From a virus: DNA of 64,000 nt. Where the stretch lies: positions 1 through 64,000 of IMG/VR virus record IMGVR_UViG_3300025872_000051; one strand, given 5' to 3'. Positions 1-6,698 of this stretch are shown here, piece after piece (position 1 is the stretch's first letter; each line of letters starts with the position of its first letter). The position numbers and the translations under genes are program-made. The notes beneath the pieces are model-generated. The model had not been told where the DNA came from, ran no database searches, and saw only the letters and a list, made by a program, of their open reading frames with translations.

Positions 1-2
1 GT

Positions 3-257
3 ATGTGGAAAGATTTGATGACTGATAACTTTGAGGGTTATGCTCTACTAAAAGATGATGACCCATTCCAAGAATGTTATGATTGGTTCTGGTCAAGTAT
101 CAATATGGATGAAACATACCCAAAAGAGTTTCTAGAATATCTAATGCAAATGGTAGATGATATAGAAACTGGTAAAGAGAAAGTAGTTCCTATGGATGGA
201 GATCTTATTGAACGATTGAAAGACCTTGTTAAAGATGTGGAGTTAGATGATGAATGA
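3..257 (+). CDS. Small acidic hypothetical protein
   Basis: An 84-residue acidic protein with no motif I recognise. The first ATG lies two bases from the window edge, so the true start may be further upstream and the gene may be partial. Its stop overlaps the start of the next gene (ATG at 250, stop at 255-257), the usual arrangement in this genome. The composition is aromatic and acidic (DDDPFQECYDWFW near residue 18). Confidence 0.6.
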   Translation: MWKDLMTDNFEGYALLKDDDPFQECYDWFWSSINMDETYPKEFLEYLMQMVDDIETGKEKVVPMDGDLIERLKDLVKDVELDDE

Positions 258-420
258 AGCGCACTATGGGTATGTAATCAATACATACTGGGACCATCTT
301 AATATGCTTTCAAAAATGAAGGATAAGAACCCTCAACGATTTGAAGCATTTGAGTATTCACAAACGCATATCTATGATATGATAGATATACTACAACATC
401 AGCAAAACTTACAGGATTAG
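250..420 (+). CDS. Small hypothetical protein
   Basis: A 56-residue protein (begins MNEAHYGYVINTYWDHLNM) in a frame overlapping the previous gene by 8 bases. An in-frame ATG three bases earlier (247) is an alternative start. It ends with TAG directly before the leader of the first homing endonuclease. No known function. Confidence 0.55.
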   Translation: MNEAHYGYVINTYWDHLNMLSKMKDKNPQRFEAFEYSQTHIYDMIDILQHQQNLQD

Positions 421-441
421 TATAGTGGGGCAGCAAAGTCG

Positions 442-502
442 GGTAGGGGTATTTGACTTGCGTAAGTCCCCATATTATAATATAAATAATGATACCCCTA
501 CT
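442..502 (+). promoter_or_regulatory. Late promoter inside an inverted repeat, upstream of GIY-YIG gene 1
   Basis: GTAGGGGTAT (443-452) is perfectly complementary to ATACCCCTAC (492-501), and one G-U pair extends it. Inside lie a small hairpin (GACTT/AAGTC, 455-468) and a perfect T4-type late promoter TATAAATA (481-488). A late start site would fall near 494, within the downstream arm. Only read-through RNA would then carry both arms and fold. Confidence 0.7.
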
Positions 503-511
503 AAAAGAATA

Positions 512-1111
512 ATGTATTATACTTACGCATATTTGCGTGAAGATGGAACTCCTTACTATATTGGAAAAGGTAAAGGTAAAAGAGTTTATAGCAATAACGG
601 AAAACCCTGTGTAGTTCCAAAAAATAAGAATCAAATAATATTTTTAAAACAAAATTTAACAGAAGAAGAGGCATATATTCACGAAATTTATATGATTAGT
701 ATACTTGGTAGAATTGATATAGGAACAGGTATTCTTCGTAATAAATCTAATGGCGGAGAAGGAAAAAGTGGTTATATACATACGCAAGAAACAAAAAATA
801 AAATAAGTCAAGCAGTAAAGGGTAAAAATCACCCTCTATATGGATGTTCTCCATCGTCAGAAACAAGAAGAAAAATGAGTGACTCTCTTAAAGGTAGAAT
901 AATAACTGACGAATGTAGAGCAAAAATGAGTGAGTCCCATAAAGGTAGACCACCAACTTATGGATTTAAAGGAAAAACTCATACAGAAGAAACACTACAA
1001 AATATGAGGAATAGAAAATGGTGGAATAATGGACAAATCAATAAAACTTCTGTAGAATGTCCTGGTGTCGGTTGGGTTCGTGGTATGCTTAAAGAGAGTA
1101 AAGGGAGGTGA
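512..1111 (+). CDS. GIY-YIG homing endonuclease 1
   Basis: A free-standing homing endonuclease of about 199 residues. The N-terminal nuclease domain carries the family hallmark as TYAYL...PYYIGKGKG (residues about 3-20). It is followed by NUMOD3-type DNA-binding repeats (ETRRKMSDSLKGR, ECRAKMSESHKGR) and a C-terminal KWWNNG...PGVGW segment. I chose ATG 512 because the two other GIY-YIG proteins in the window begin one or a few residues before the same TYAYLREDG block; an in-frame ATG at 425 lies upstream of the late promoter. The stop overlaps the ribosome-binding region of the next gene. Such enzymes cut intronless or empty alleles and spread their own gene. Confidence 0.88.
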   Translation: MYYTYAYLREDGTPYYIGKGKGKRVYSNNGKPCVVPKNKNQIIFLKQNLTEEEAYIHEIYMISILGRIDIGTGILRNKSNGGEGKSGYIHTQETKNKISQAVKGKNHPLYGCSPSSETRRKMSDSLKGRIITDECRAKMSESHKGRPPTYGFKGKTHTEETLQNMRNRKWWNNGQINKTSVECPGVGWVRGMLKESKGR

Positions 1112-1123
1112 TTGAAATTGGGA

Positions 1124-1513
1124 ATGTTTGATTGGGTTCGCAGTAGTTATGACTTAGGCCCTCAATTTACGAATACAATTTTACAAACAAAAGACATAGA
1201 AGAAGGTTATAGTGGCACTATGACACACTTTTGGATTGACCCGAAAGGTGTTTTGTGGTGCCCTGATTATACCGGCACAAATACCTTTGAGATTATTGAA
1301 GAAGATGACCCACGATATAACCCTAAACATCTATTCTTGAACTATGAGTGGATACCTACAGGACAACGCGGAAGGTATCAAGTTCATCCAATCACAAAAT
1401 ATATTGAAGTATACCCAGAAAGATGGAAAGGTGAATGGGAAGATTGGCCCCGATTGAAACTACATTTTAAGAAAGGTGTTCTTCAAGATTATGAGGATGT
1501 GACTGGACGATGA
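1124..1513 (+). CDS. Conserved-looking hypothetical protein
   Basis: A 129-residue protein rich in Trp, Tyr and Pro (YEWIPTGQRGRYQVHP near residue 80). ATG 1124 is preferred over the in-frame TTG at 1112 because GGGAGGTG at 1103-1110 is better spaced from it. It follows homing endonuclease 1 directly and overlaps the next gene by an ATGA junction. Function unknown. It resembles proteins seen in other T4-like cyanophages, from memory only. Confidence 0.7.
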   Translation: MFDWVRSSYDLGPQFTNTILQTKDIEEGYSGTMTHFWIDPKGVLWCPDYTGTNTFEIIEEDDPRYNPKHLFLNYEWIPTGQRGRYQVHPITKYIEVYPERWKGEWEDWPRLKLHFKKGVLQDYEDVTGR

Positions 1514-1830
1514 TTGATACCTCTTTGTTTCCTTATGAAAAGTTCCCTGTGCGATTGCAGTTTGGTGAAAAGAAAGAGATTTCAGTTTGTTGGTTTGAGT
1601 GTGATGAGCACTTGCAAAAATACCTGAATAGGTATAAACTGGACAAGAGAACTATTAAGATTGATTATCGTGATGGAGAACCCACTAAGCCTAGTAAAGC
1701 AAACAAGAACAGTGTGGAATCGGGAACTAGAAAGACCAGTAGTAGAAGTTCAAGTGGAAGTAAACGGAGCACCAAAAAGTTGGATTCCCCTGGAACTGTT
1801 AGTCGCACTCGCAAACCTAAATCAAAATGA
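1510..1830 (+). CDS. Hypothetical protein with basic low-complexity tail
   Basis: A 106-residue protein. The first ~50 residues look globular (MIDTSLFPYEKFPVRLQF, VCWFECDEHLQKYL). The rest is a Ser/Thr/Lys/Arg-rich tail (SSRSSSGSKRSTKKLDS) that may be disordered and bind nucleic acid. It starts in an ATGA overlap with the previous gene. A second open frame (1661-1870) runs across the tail, but it would overlap both neighbours, so this frame is preferred. Confidence 0.65.
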   Translation: MIDTSLFPYEKFPVRLQFGEKKEISVCWFECDEHLQKYLNRYKLDKRTIKIDYRDGEPTKPSKANKNSVESGTRKTSSRSSSGSKRSTKKLDSPGTVSRTRKPKSK

Positions 1831-1988
1831 ACGAAGCAACGAAACTGTTGTTAGCACTACAACAGATTGATAATCTTACCAGTTTGTTAGAAGGTAACGA
1901 GTATCAAACATTTTTATATTCACATCTAAACTCATTAAACGTAGAACTCAAGAGGCAATTAAGTCATTATGGAAAAACAACTGATTGA
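1827..1988 (+). CDS. Small hypothetical protein
   Basis: A 53-residue, probably helical protein (MNEATKLLLALQQIDNL...). It starts in an ATGA overlap with the preceding gene and overlaps the next by 20 bases. The pattern (hydrophobic heptads, EYQTFLYSHL) is familiar from small cyanophage proteins. Function unknown. Confidence 0.6.
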   Translation: MNEATKLLLALQQIDNLTSLLEGNEYQTFLYSHLNSLNVELKRQLSHYGKTTD

Positions 1989-2184
1989 TGATGCCTTCTA
2001 TGTTGAGGAAAAAAGTTGGGGAACTTGGCAATCTCATCATCCTGATGGAAAAGGTATCATCACCGCTCTTACAGAAGAGGAATGTATTAGAGCAACACGT
2101 TGGTATTTGAAAGCAAAACAAGAAGGTGAGTTTGACAAATCACCCGAAAAAACATATGATAGCACTATTGGAGGAAAACTATGA
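1969..2184 (+). CDS. Small hypothetical protein
   Basis: A 71-residue protein with no motif I can name (KSWGTWQSHHPDGKGI near residue 15, then a charged helix). It overlaps its neighbours at both ends in different frames, which supports translational coupling. Confidence 0.6.
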   Translation: MEKQLIDDAFYVEEKSWGTWQSHHPDGKGIITALTEEECIRATRWYLKAKQEGEFDKSPEKTYDSTIGGKL

Positions 2185-2342
2185 CAACACGTACATTTGT
2201 AGACAAAAATGGTAATAGTTGGTTTTGGGAAGAAACTCCTGAGGTTCTAGAAGTTCTTAAGAACTTTCACGCAGGAAACTATGAAGGTCCATTGTATGCT
2301 CCTCATCCTGATTTGAATAATGAAACTCCGTCTAACACCTAA
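2181..2342 (+). CDS. Small hypothetical protein
   Basis: A 53-residue protein (MTTRTFVDKNGNSWFWEE...). It starts in an ATGA overlap with the previous stop and itself overlaps the next gene by 23 bases. Function unknown. Confidence 0.55.
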   Translation: MTTRTFVDKNGNSWFWEETPEVLEVLKNFHAGNYEGPLYAPHPDLNNETPSNT

Positions 2343-2493
2343 GCAACAATTGTGGGCAGATGTATTTTGTTGTGCTGTAGAAAGGTCAAATCTCTATTTT
2401 GCAGATAAAGACCTTGACCGACACGCAAGGGAGCATACTACAGTTGTTTTAGCACTACAGAAAGGCGATGAGTTCTGGAGAGAAATACTGTGA
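2320..2493 (+). CDS. Small hypothetical protein
   Basis: A 57-residue basic protein (MKLRLTPKQQLWADVFC...). ATG 2320 lies inside the previous gene. It ends in a GTGA overlap with the next gene. Function unknown. Confidence 0.55.
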   Translation: MKLRLTPKQQLWADVFCCAVERSNLYFADKDLDRHAREHTTVVLALQKGDEFWREIL

Positions 2494-2639
2494 AATATCA
2501 CGTTTATGATGAAACAACTCCTTGGTATGATTTTCTTCAGTATTGTGAAATATGTTATCAGTTAAATGTACCAGGACAACCAAATCTCACTAGATTTATG
2601 AGATATAGGCAATATTTGAAAGAAGTTGGAGTTTTGTGA
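2490..2639 (+). CDS. Small hypothetical protein, GTG start
   Basis: A 49-residue protein read from GTG 2490, which overlaps the preceding TGA (GTGA). It is aromatic-rich (KYHVYDETTPWYDFLQYCEI). The start codon rests only on the tight overlap. Its stop overlaps the next ATG (TGATG). Confidence 0.5.
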   Translation: MKYHVYDETTPWYDFLQYCEICYQLNVPGQPNLTRFMRYRQYLKEVGVL

Positions 2640-2863
2640 TGTTTAAGTTTATCAAGTGGTTTATTTCACCCTCAAAACGACCTATTGTATGTGAAGATGT
2701 TGATGTTTATGAAAAATTGATTGAGTTGCAAAAAAGAATTGAAAAACTTGAAGAAGAAAATGTAGAGACAACAAACTGCATTTATGAGTTAGGAAACTCT
2801 GTTAATGCAGTAGATGCACGAATTGATATTATTCTAAATACTCCAAACATTACTGAATTTTAA
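2639..2863 (+). CDS. Small coiled-coil hypothetical protein
   Basis: A 74-residue protein. A short hydrophobic/basic start (MFKFIKWFISPSKR) precedes a heptad-rich segment (KLIELQKRIEKLEEENVETT) that should form a coiled coil. ATG 2639 overlaps the previous stop (TGATG), so a GTG three bases earlier is not needed. A membrane-associated or oligomeric protein is possible; function unknown. Confidence 0.6.
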   Translation: MFKFIKWFISPSKRPIVCEDVDVYEKLIELQKRIEKLEEENVETTNCIYELGNSVNAVDARIDIILNTPNITEF

Positions 2864-2872
2864 TAAACTATT

Positions 2873-3163
2873 ATGACTTATTCTATTACTCTCCGTTCTG
2901 CTGATGGCACTGAAGAAGTAATCCAATGCGAAGAAGACCAATATATTCTTGATGCTGCTGAATATGCGGGTATTGACCTTCCTTCTAGTTGTCGTGCTGG
3001 TGCTTGCAGTGCTTGTGCTGGTAAAGTGATTGAGGGTGAGGTTGATAATGAGGATCAAACTTTCCTTGATGATGACCAAATGGAACAAGGATTTTCTCTG
3101 TTATGTGTAGCATATCCTAAGAGTGATTGTGTGATTCTCACTGAGCAAGAAGAGAACCTCTGA
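2873..3163 (+). CDS. petF: Plant-type [2Fe-2S] ferredoxin
   Basis: A 96-residue soluble electron carrier. The four cluster ligands are visible as C40-x4-C45-x2-C48 (CRAGACSAC) and C78, the exact spacing of cyanobacterial/chloroplast ferredoxin. Length and the N-terminal beta region match the family. In cyanophages such proteins are thought to supply electrons from photosystem I to phage or host enzymes such as bilin reductases, so this is an auxiliary metabolic gene. It lies among small genes of unknown function, and its TGA overlaps the ATG of the next gene. Confidence 0.93.
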   Translation: MTYSITLRSADGTEEVIQCEEDQYILDAAEYAGIDLPSSCRAGACSACAGKVIEGEVDNEDQTFLDDDQMEQGFSLLCVAYPKSDCVILTEQEENL

Positions 3164-3345
3164 TGTATGAAGATTTAAACAACTTTGAAAAAGCACTATC
3201 ACATTTTGGTACTAGAGTTGATATAATCTGTTCTTTGGAACTTGGAGGAAAGATTGATGCTGAGACAGCTTATCAGAACATTAAAGACGAACTTAAAGAC
3301 CTCAAAAAAGCACGAAAGCGACAGAGAAAAGACGAGGAGGTGTGA
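3163..3345 (+). CDS. Small hypothetical protein
   Basis: A 60-residue protein with a globular start ([16 protein letters not shown]) and a basic C-terminal helix (ELKDLKKARKRQRKDEEV). It overlaps the ferredoxin stop (TGATG). Its end overlaps the frame of the following zinc-finger protein; a GAGGAGGTGTGA sequence lies at the end of the gene (see the finding there). Confidence 0.6.
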   Translation: MYEDLNNFEKALSHFGTRVDIICSLELGGKIDAETAYQNIKDELKDLKKARKRQRKDEEV

Positions 3346-3460
3346 TAAGTGTGGTGAAGAGAAACCTCTTGACGAAAACCACTATCAGGTGGTAAAGTAT
3401 TTTCGTCAGGGGTTCTCTTACTACTGCAACGACTGTAACAAACCAAAACCCAAAGATTGA
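3257..3460 (+). CDS. Small zinc-finger protein, start uncertain
   Basis: The supported part is residues CDKCGEEKPL...YYCNDCNKPKPKD (3341-3460), a CxxC...CxxC zinc-ribbon/HNH-like knuckle similar to the protein encoded just after gp17 at 59.4 kb. No good start codon lies just before the first CxxC. ATG 3257 is the nearest in-frame ATG but makes a 28-residue N-terminus that looks like an out-of-frame reading of the previous gene. An unusual start, a +1 frameshift from the upstream gene, or a sequence error are alternatives. Confidence 0.5.
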   Translation: MLRQLIRTLKTNLKTSKKHESDREKTRRCDKCGEEKPLDENHYQVVKYFRQGFSYYCNDCNKPKPKD

Positions 3461-3462
3461 TT

Positions 3463-3981
3463 ATGGACTTTGATTACAAAAAGTATTCGCTTGATAAGTT
3501 GAATGAATGGATGCACGATGCACTCTCCTGCAGTGAAGCAACACCGCAGGAGATTTATGATGTGATTAAAGATGTGGTGAGTGAGAACTATTACACTTAC
3601 AAGATTGAAACTGAAAAGTGTTATGAACTTCTTTGCCTACTGAATGGTAACGGTATCGGTCATATTCAAGCATATGATGATTATGTTACTGACCCCAAAG
3701 GTAATCAAGTGAAAGTTTGCAGTAAAGATGACCCATCACCTGAATGTCAAGGTGCTTGGAATGATTTTTGGGAAGAGAACTATTACCCAGAAGAATATAA
3801 AGAGGATAAAGTAGTTAAGTGGCAACTTCCTGTTGAAGTTGATGGATTAACTGGGGATTGTTTTGTTAACTTTCCTGATGATTTGTTGGAAGCAGCAAAT
3901 CTTAAAGAAGGAGATATGGTAGAGTGGGTAGATAATAATGATGGTAGTTTTACACTGAGGAAAGTTAATGGCACTAAGTAA
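3463..3981 (+). CDS. Hypothetical protein with AbrB-like C-terminus
   Basis: A 172-residue protein. The last ~50 residues (VVKWQLPVEV...FVNFPDDLLEAANLKEGDMV...GSFTLRKV) have the pattern of an AbrB/MazE swapped-hairpin domain: strand, P-D-x-L-L-E-A-A-x-L-K-E-G-D loop, strand. It may therefore bind DNA or act as a small regulator, but no partner toxin is visible. ATG 3463 follows the previous stop in the stereotyped TGATTATG junction. Confidence 0.65.
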   Translation: MDFDYKKYSLDKLNEWMHDALSCSEATPQEIYDVIKDVVSENYYTYKIETEKCYELLCLLNGNGIGHIQAYDDYVTDPKGNQVKVCSKDDPSPECQGAWNDFWEENYYPEEYKEDKVVKWQLPVEVDGLTGDCFVNFPDDLLEAANLKEGDMVEWVDNNDGSFTLRKVNGTK

Positions 3982-4195
3982 ACAAACACTAGAACACCTA
4001 TTAGAGGCTGAAAGTCATCTGAGAGCAGCAATTAAATCTGCTGCCACAAATGAGAAACCACTTGTAGTTAAACAACTCTCACAACTTCTTCTTGATATTG
4101 AACAATGTAAGAAGTTTGAAGAGATTATGGATATGCTTGAAGACCGTAAACCTGGAAGCAAAGGTAACTTTGGTTCTTTCTTTGATAATAATTAA
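3968..4195 (+). CDS. Small helical hypothetical protein
   Basis: A 75-residue protein, mostly amphipathic helix (KQTLEHLLEAESHLRAAIKS). It overlaps the end of the AbrB-like gene by 14 bases in another frame. The sequence type is common in T4-like cyanophages (recollection, not searched). Function unknown. Confidence 0.6.
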   Translation: MALSKQTLEHLLEAESHLRAAIKSAATNEKPLVVKQLSQLLLDIEQCKKFEEIMDMLEDRKPGSKGNFGSFFDNN

Positions 4196-4282
4196 GTTTT
4201 GTAACGACACTCTAAAGACATCATTAAGGAATCGCACTTATCTCTTAAATAATGTTAGGATTTAAAGATATATGGGAGCAAA

Positions 4283-4450
4283 ATGATGACTTATTCCAAG
4301 AAGAATACCAGTGAACTCACACAAACTGAATGGGATGAAATGGTTGCTCTTAAGAAAGCTATAAACTATGATATTACTCAAGTTCATCCAGAGAAGATGG
4401 AACAATTCACTGAGTATCTTGTTCGTAGTTTGAAGGAGAAGGGTGGTTGA
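4283..4450 (+). CDS. Small hypothetical protein
   Basis: A 55-residue protein (MMTYSKKNTSELTQTEWDEM...VHPEKMEQFTEYLVRSLKEKGG). Two adjacent ATGs (4283, 4286) are possible starts. A late-promoter-like TTAAATAA (4245-4252) stands upstream, and a 20-codon open frame from 4252 overlaps the start. It ends just before the leader of homing endonuclease 2. Function unknown. Confidence 0.6.
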   Translation: MMTYSKKNTSELTQTEWDEMVALKKAINYDITQVHPEKMEQFTEYLVRSLKEKGG

Positions 4451-4461
4451 TAAATAATGAT

Positions 4462-4540
4462 GCTTATTCGTGGTTGTTTAAGCAGAAAGGGGTCTTTGTG
4501 ACCCCTTTCTTATATAAATAGACATAACCACGGATAAAGC
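4462..4540 (+). promoter_or_regulatory. Late promoter inside an inverted repeat, upstream of GIY-YIG gene 2
   Basis: GCTTATTCGTGGTTGT (4462-4477) pairs, with one wobble and small bulges, with the arm at 4522-4540 (ends CCACGGATAAAGC). Between them are a perfect terminator-like hairpin (4485-4509) and TATAAATA (4513-4520). The predicted late start (~4526) lies in the downstream arm. That arm also covers GGA at 4532, the likely ribosome-binding site of the endonuclease gene starting at 4543. Confidence 0.72.
4485..4509 (+). terminator. Terminator-like hairpin before GIY-YIG gene 2
   Basis: GAAAGGGGTC and GACCCCTTTC form a perfect 10-bp stem with a TTTGT loop, followed by TTATAT. It would end or slow read-through from the upstream genes just before the late promoter. 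The T-run is short, so it may be weak. Confidence 0.65.
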
Positions 4541-4542
4541 AG

Positions 4543-5235
4543 ATGGAATACTATACTTACGCTTATTTGCGTGAAGATGGCTCACCTTATTATATTGGTA
4601 AGGGGAAAGGTGATAGGGCATATAGAAAAAAAAGGAAGAATGGAAAACCTCCAATAGATAAATCTAGAATATTAATTTTAAAGCAAAATTTAACTGAAGA
4701 AGAAGCATTTAAGCACGAAATCTATATGATTGCAGTCTTTGGTAGAAAAGACTTGCGGACAGGTATTCTTCATAATAGAACTAATGGTGGTGATGGAACA
4801 AGCGGACATAAAATGAGTGAGATTGGTAGGCATAAATTAAGTAACCTAAAAAAAGGTGTAAAATTACCAGAAAGTCATATAAAAAATATTGCAAAATCAG
4901 TTAAAAAAAGATGGGAAGACCCAGAATATAAAGAAAAAATGTCACTTTTACAGAAAGGTAAAAAGAAAAGTGAGGAACATAAGAAAAAAATTGGAGAAGC
5001 AAATAGAGGAAAATCTGTTAATAAAGGGTTGTTTTCTAAAATATGGGAAATAACTTATGAAAATGGAAATGTTGAAATTGTTTATGATGGTCTTCCACTT
5101 TGGTGTGAAAAAAATGGTTATTTCTGGAGTAAAATAAGAGATTTATCAAGAGGAAGGGCAAAGAGGTCAAGTGGTCTTGTGTCAGTTAGGGAAGTGTCAC
5201 ATGGAAAGTGGCAAAGACGCTTGGATGCCCTATAA
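4543..5235 (+). CDS. GIY-YIG homing endonuclease 2
   Basis: A 230-residue GIY-YIG nuclease: TYAYLREDGSPYYIGKGKG at residues 4-22, then NUMOD3-like KMSEIGRHKLSNLKKG and KMSLLQKGKKKSEEHKKK repeats. A C-terminal module (ITYENGNVEIVYDGLPLWCEKNG... DLSRGRAKRSSG) is shared in pattern with homing endonuclease 3 and the minus-strand HNH enzyme. It is preceded by the terminator/late promoter/inverted-repeat leader. The next gene downstream lacks a normal start codon, which may relate to insertion of this element. Confidence 0.9.
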   Translation: MEYYTYAYLREDGSPYYIGKGKGDRAYRKKRKNGKPPIDKSRILILKQNLTEEEAFKHEIYMIAVFGRKDLRTGILHNRTNGGDGTSGHKMSEIGRHKLSNLKKGVKLPESHIKNIAKSVKKRWEDPEYKEKMSLLQKGKKKSEEHKKKIGEANRGKSVNKGLFSKIWEITYENGNVEIVYDGLPLWCEKNGYFWSKIRDLSRGRAKRSSGLVSVREVSHGKWQRRLDAL

Positions 5236-5262
5236 TACAGTTGTTGATTTGAGGAACCTCCC

Positions 5263-5670
5263 ATAGCGACTCGTGGAAGAATTGGAATTGAATTGAAAGA
5301 TGGTTCGATATTGAGCATCTATTCACACTACGATAATTATCCCGAATACAACGGTAGGATTCTTCGCACTCACTACAATACCCGTGAAAAAGTTGCGGAA
5401 CTTGTAGATGGGGGGGATGTGAGTTGCCTTTGGACTGATGATCGCTGGGATAATAGTGGGGATGGTTCTTATGGACCTAACTATTACTCCTATCGTGGTG
5501 ATAATTGCCCTCCTCGCCTTGATGCAAACAAGTACGATTACCTTGCTGAAGGTGAAGAGTACGCTTATCTCTACACTCTGAAAGGTGAGTGGGTGTGCTA
5601 TAATCGTAATGAGTTTGGTAGTAAAATGCCTGAAATTTGTGAAATCCCCTCTGGAGCACTTGCTGTTTAA
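5263..5670 (+). CDS. Hypothetical protein, apparent ATA (or TTG) start
   Basis: A protein of about 135 residues if read from ATA 5263, or 125 from TTG 5293. In-frame sequence before the TTG reads IATRGRIGIELKDGSI, and homologs I remember begin M-A/S-T-R-x-R-I-G-I. The natural start therefore appears to be ATA where ATG is expected, with GAGGA nine bases before it. The rest is acidic and aromatic (GGDVSCLWTDDRWDN, YNTREKVAELVDGGD). Function unknown. An in-frame TGA at about 5245 rules out a longer start. Confidence 0.6.
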   Translation: MATRGRIGIELKDGSILSIYSHYDNYPEYNGRILRTHYNTREKVAELVDGGDVSCLWTDDRWDNSGDGSYGPNYYSYRGDNCPPRLDANKYDYLAEGEEYAYLYTLKGEWVCYNRNEFGSKMPEICEIPSGALAV

Positions 5671-5672
5671 TT

Positions 5673-5894
5673 ATGAAACCTAAGTATCTTGCTGCTGGAC
5701 TGATTGCTTTCTCTGCTGTGATTGGATGGAATGTATTCCTAGTGCAGCGTGATGATGCAATGTATAAAGAATACTATCGTCGTCAAGCAATAGAGAACCT
5801 CAAACGACCACCAAGCAAAGATATTGCATATTCTCCCAAAGAACAATTTTGTCAGTCTCAAGCGCACTGGCATCCTGATTGTGATGTAGAATGA
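5673..5894 (+). CDS. Small membrane-anchored or exported protein
   Basis: A 73-residue protein. The N-terminus MKPKYLAAGLIAFSAVIGWN is a basic start followed by one hydrophobic segment (signal anchor). The remainder is polar with two cysteines (EQFCQSQAHWHPDCDVE). It starts two bases after the previous stop. Function unknown. Confidence 0.6.
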   Translation: MKPKYLAAGLIAFSAVIGWNVFLVQRDDAMYKEYYRRQAIENLKRPPSKDIAYSPKEQFCQSQAHWHPDCDVE

Positions 5895-6022
5895 GTTTAT
5901 CACTTGCAATCGCAATCTACTGTGCTATGATTGCTGTGGTCTCATCACTTCTCACTTATTATTTCAAGGTGATGAGACCTAGAGAAGAAGAACAACTTAA
6001 AGGAGGAAAAACTCTTGATTGA
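5891..6022 (+). CDS. Small membrane protein
   Basis: A 43-residue protein: one transmembrane segment (SLAIAIYCAMIAVVSSLLTY) and a basic tail. It starts in an ATGA overlap with the previous gene. Function unknown. Confidence 0.55.
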   Translation: MSLSLAIAIYCAMIAVVSSLLTYYFKVMRPREEEQLKGGKTLD

Positions 6023-6152
6023 TTATAACAAAGACCGCAAAGACCTTCAGATTGATAGGACTGCTGATGATTTCTGTATGTGGGCAGAAGAACAAGCAGC
6101 AAAGTTTGAAATCACGGTTGATTATTTCTTTGAGGAGTTTCTTCTGGATTGA
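6015..6152 (+). CDS. Small acidic protein, TTG start
   Basis: A 45-residue protein (LIDYNKDRKDLQIDRTADDF...). No ATG is available. TTG 6015 sits nine bases after a strong AGGAGG (6001-6006) and overlaps the previous gene's stop, so a TTG start is well supported. Similar short proteins occur in T4-like cyanophages (recollection). Function unknown. Confidence 0.6.
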   Translation: MIDYNKDRKDLQIDRTADDFCMWAEEQAAKFEITVDYFFEEFLLD

Positions 6153-6200
6153 CAATCAAACCAAAAAACATTAAACTAAAGGAGTAACTTACACAAACAA

Positions 6201-6434
6201 ATGAAGTATCTGTATATTGTTGATTTCTGGGTTCCTTTTCCTTCTTCGGAATATGGTGGACTAATCAATGTTATTGCTAAAGATGACATTGAATGTCACG
6301 ATATTCTGAGGGATAGTGAAATCTCTTATGATTCTTCCTATGACAATAAGATTATGGAGCGTGTAGTTGCTGCTCCACGTTTTGCTCTTGCTGAAGAAGA
6401 AGAGTCCCGCGTTGTTGAATCCTTTACGACCTGA
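6201..6434 (+). CDS. Small hypothetical protein
   Basis: A 77-residue protein (MKYLYIVDFWVPFPSSEYGG..., acidic C-terminus). An AAAGGAG at 6177-6183 is rather far from the ATG. Its stop overlaps the next ATG (TGATG). Function unknown. Confidence 0.6.
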   Translation: MKYLYIVDFWVPFPSSEYGGLINVIAKDDIECHDILRDSEISYDSSYDNKIMERVVAAPRFALAEEEESRVVESFTT

Positions 6435-6595
6435 TGAGTAATCCTGAAATGAATCGTCTTGCGTTTGATTTGAAACAACAATACCAAGACCGCATAGAAG
6501 ATTTGCAACAAAAGATTACAGAACAGCAGAAAGAAATCCTAAAACTCCAAGAACAGATTAAACTGCTATCATACGACAAATACTACGATTGTTGA
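6434..6595 (+). CDS. Small coiled-coil protein
   Basis: A 53-residue protein dominated by heptads (YQDRIEDLQQKITEQQKEIL), predicted to be a coiled coil. Overlaps the previous stop. Followed directly by GATAAATA and the leader of homing endonuclease 3. Confidence 0.55.
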   Translation: MSNPEMNRLAFDLKQQYQDRIEDLQQKITEQQKEILKLQEQIKLLSYDKYYDC

Positions 6596-6611
6596 TAAAT
6601 ACTAATGCCTG

Positions 6612-6687
6612 AGTTGGGTGCAATCTTCACAGGTAGAGAGGGAGCAGAAATGCTCCTTTTCTTTTATAAATACTATTGCACCCAACT
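6612..6687 (+). promoter_or_regulatory. Late promoter inside an inverted repeat, upstream of GIY-YIG gene 3
   Basis: AGTTGGGTGCAAT (6612-6624) is perfectly complementary to ATTGCACCCAACT (6675-6687), 13 bp. The enclosed segment holds a rho-independent-type terminator and TATAAATA (6665-6672). A late transcript would start near 6678, inside the downstream arm, and so lack the upstream arm. Same layout as for GIY-YIG genes 1 and 2 but with unrelated arm sequences. Confidence 0.75.
6639..6665 (+). terminator. Rho-independent-type terminator before GIY-YIG gene 3
   Basis: GGAGCA-GAAA-TGCTCC (6641-6656), a 6-bp stem with a GAAA tetraloop extended by A/G-T pairs, followed by TTTTCTTTT. It should end transcripts coming from the left. 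Confidence 0.75.
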
Positions 6688-6698
6688 AAAGAGCAGTT

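Noticed and set aside
1661-1870. Alternative 69-codon frame overlapping the gene at 1510
   Set aside because: It would overlap two well-placed genes, whereas the 1510 and 1827 genes join by ATGA overlaps typical here.
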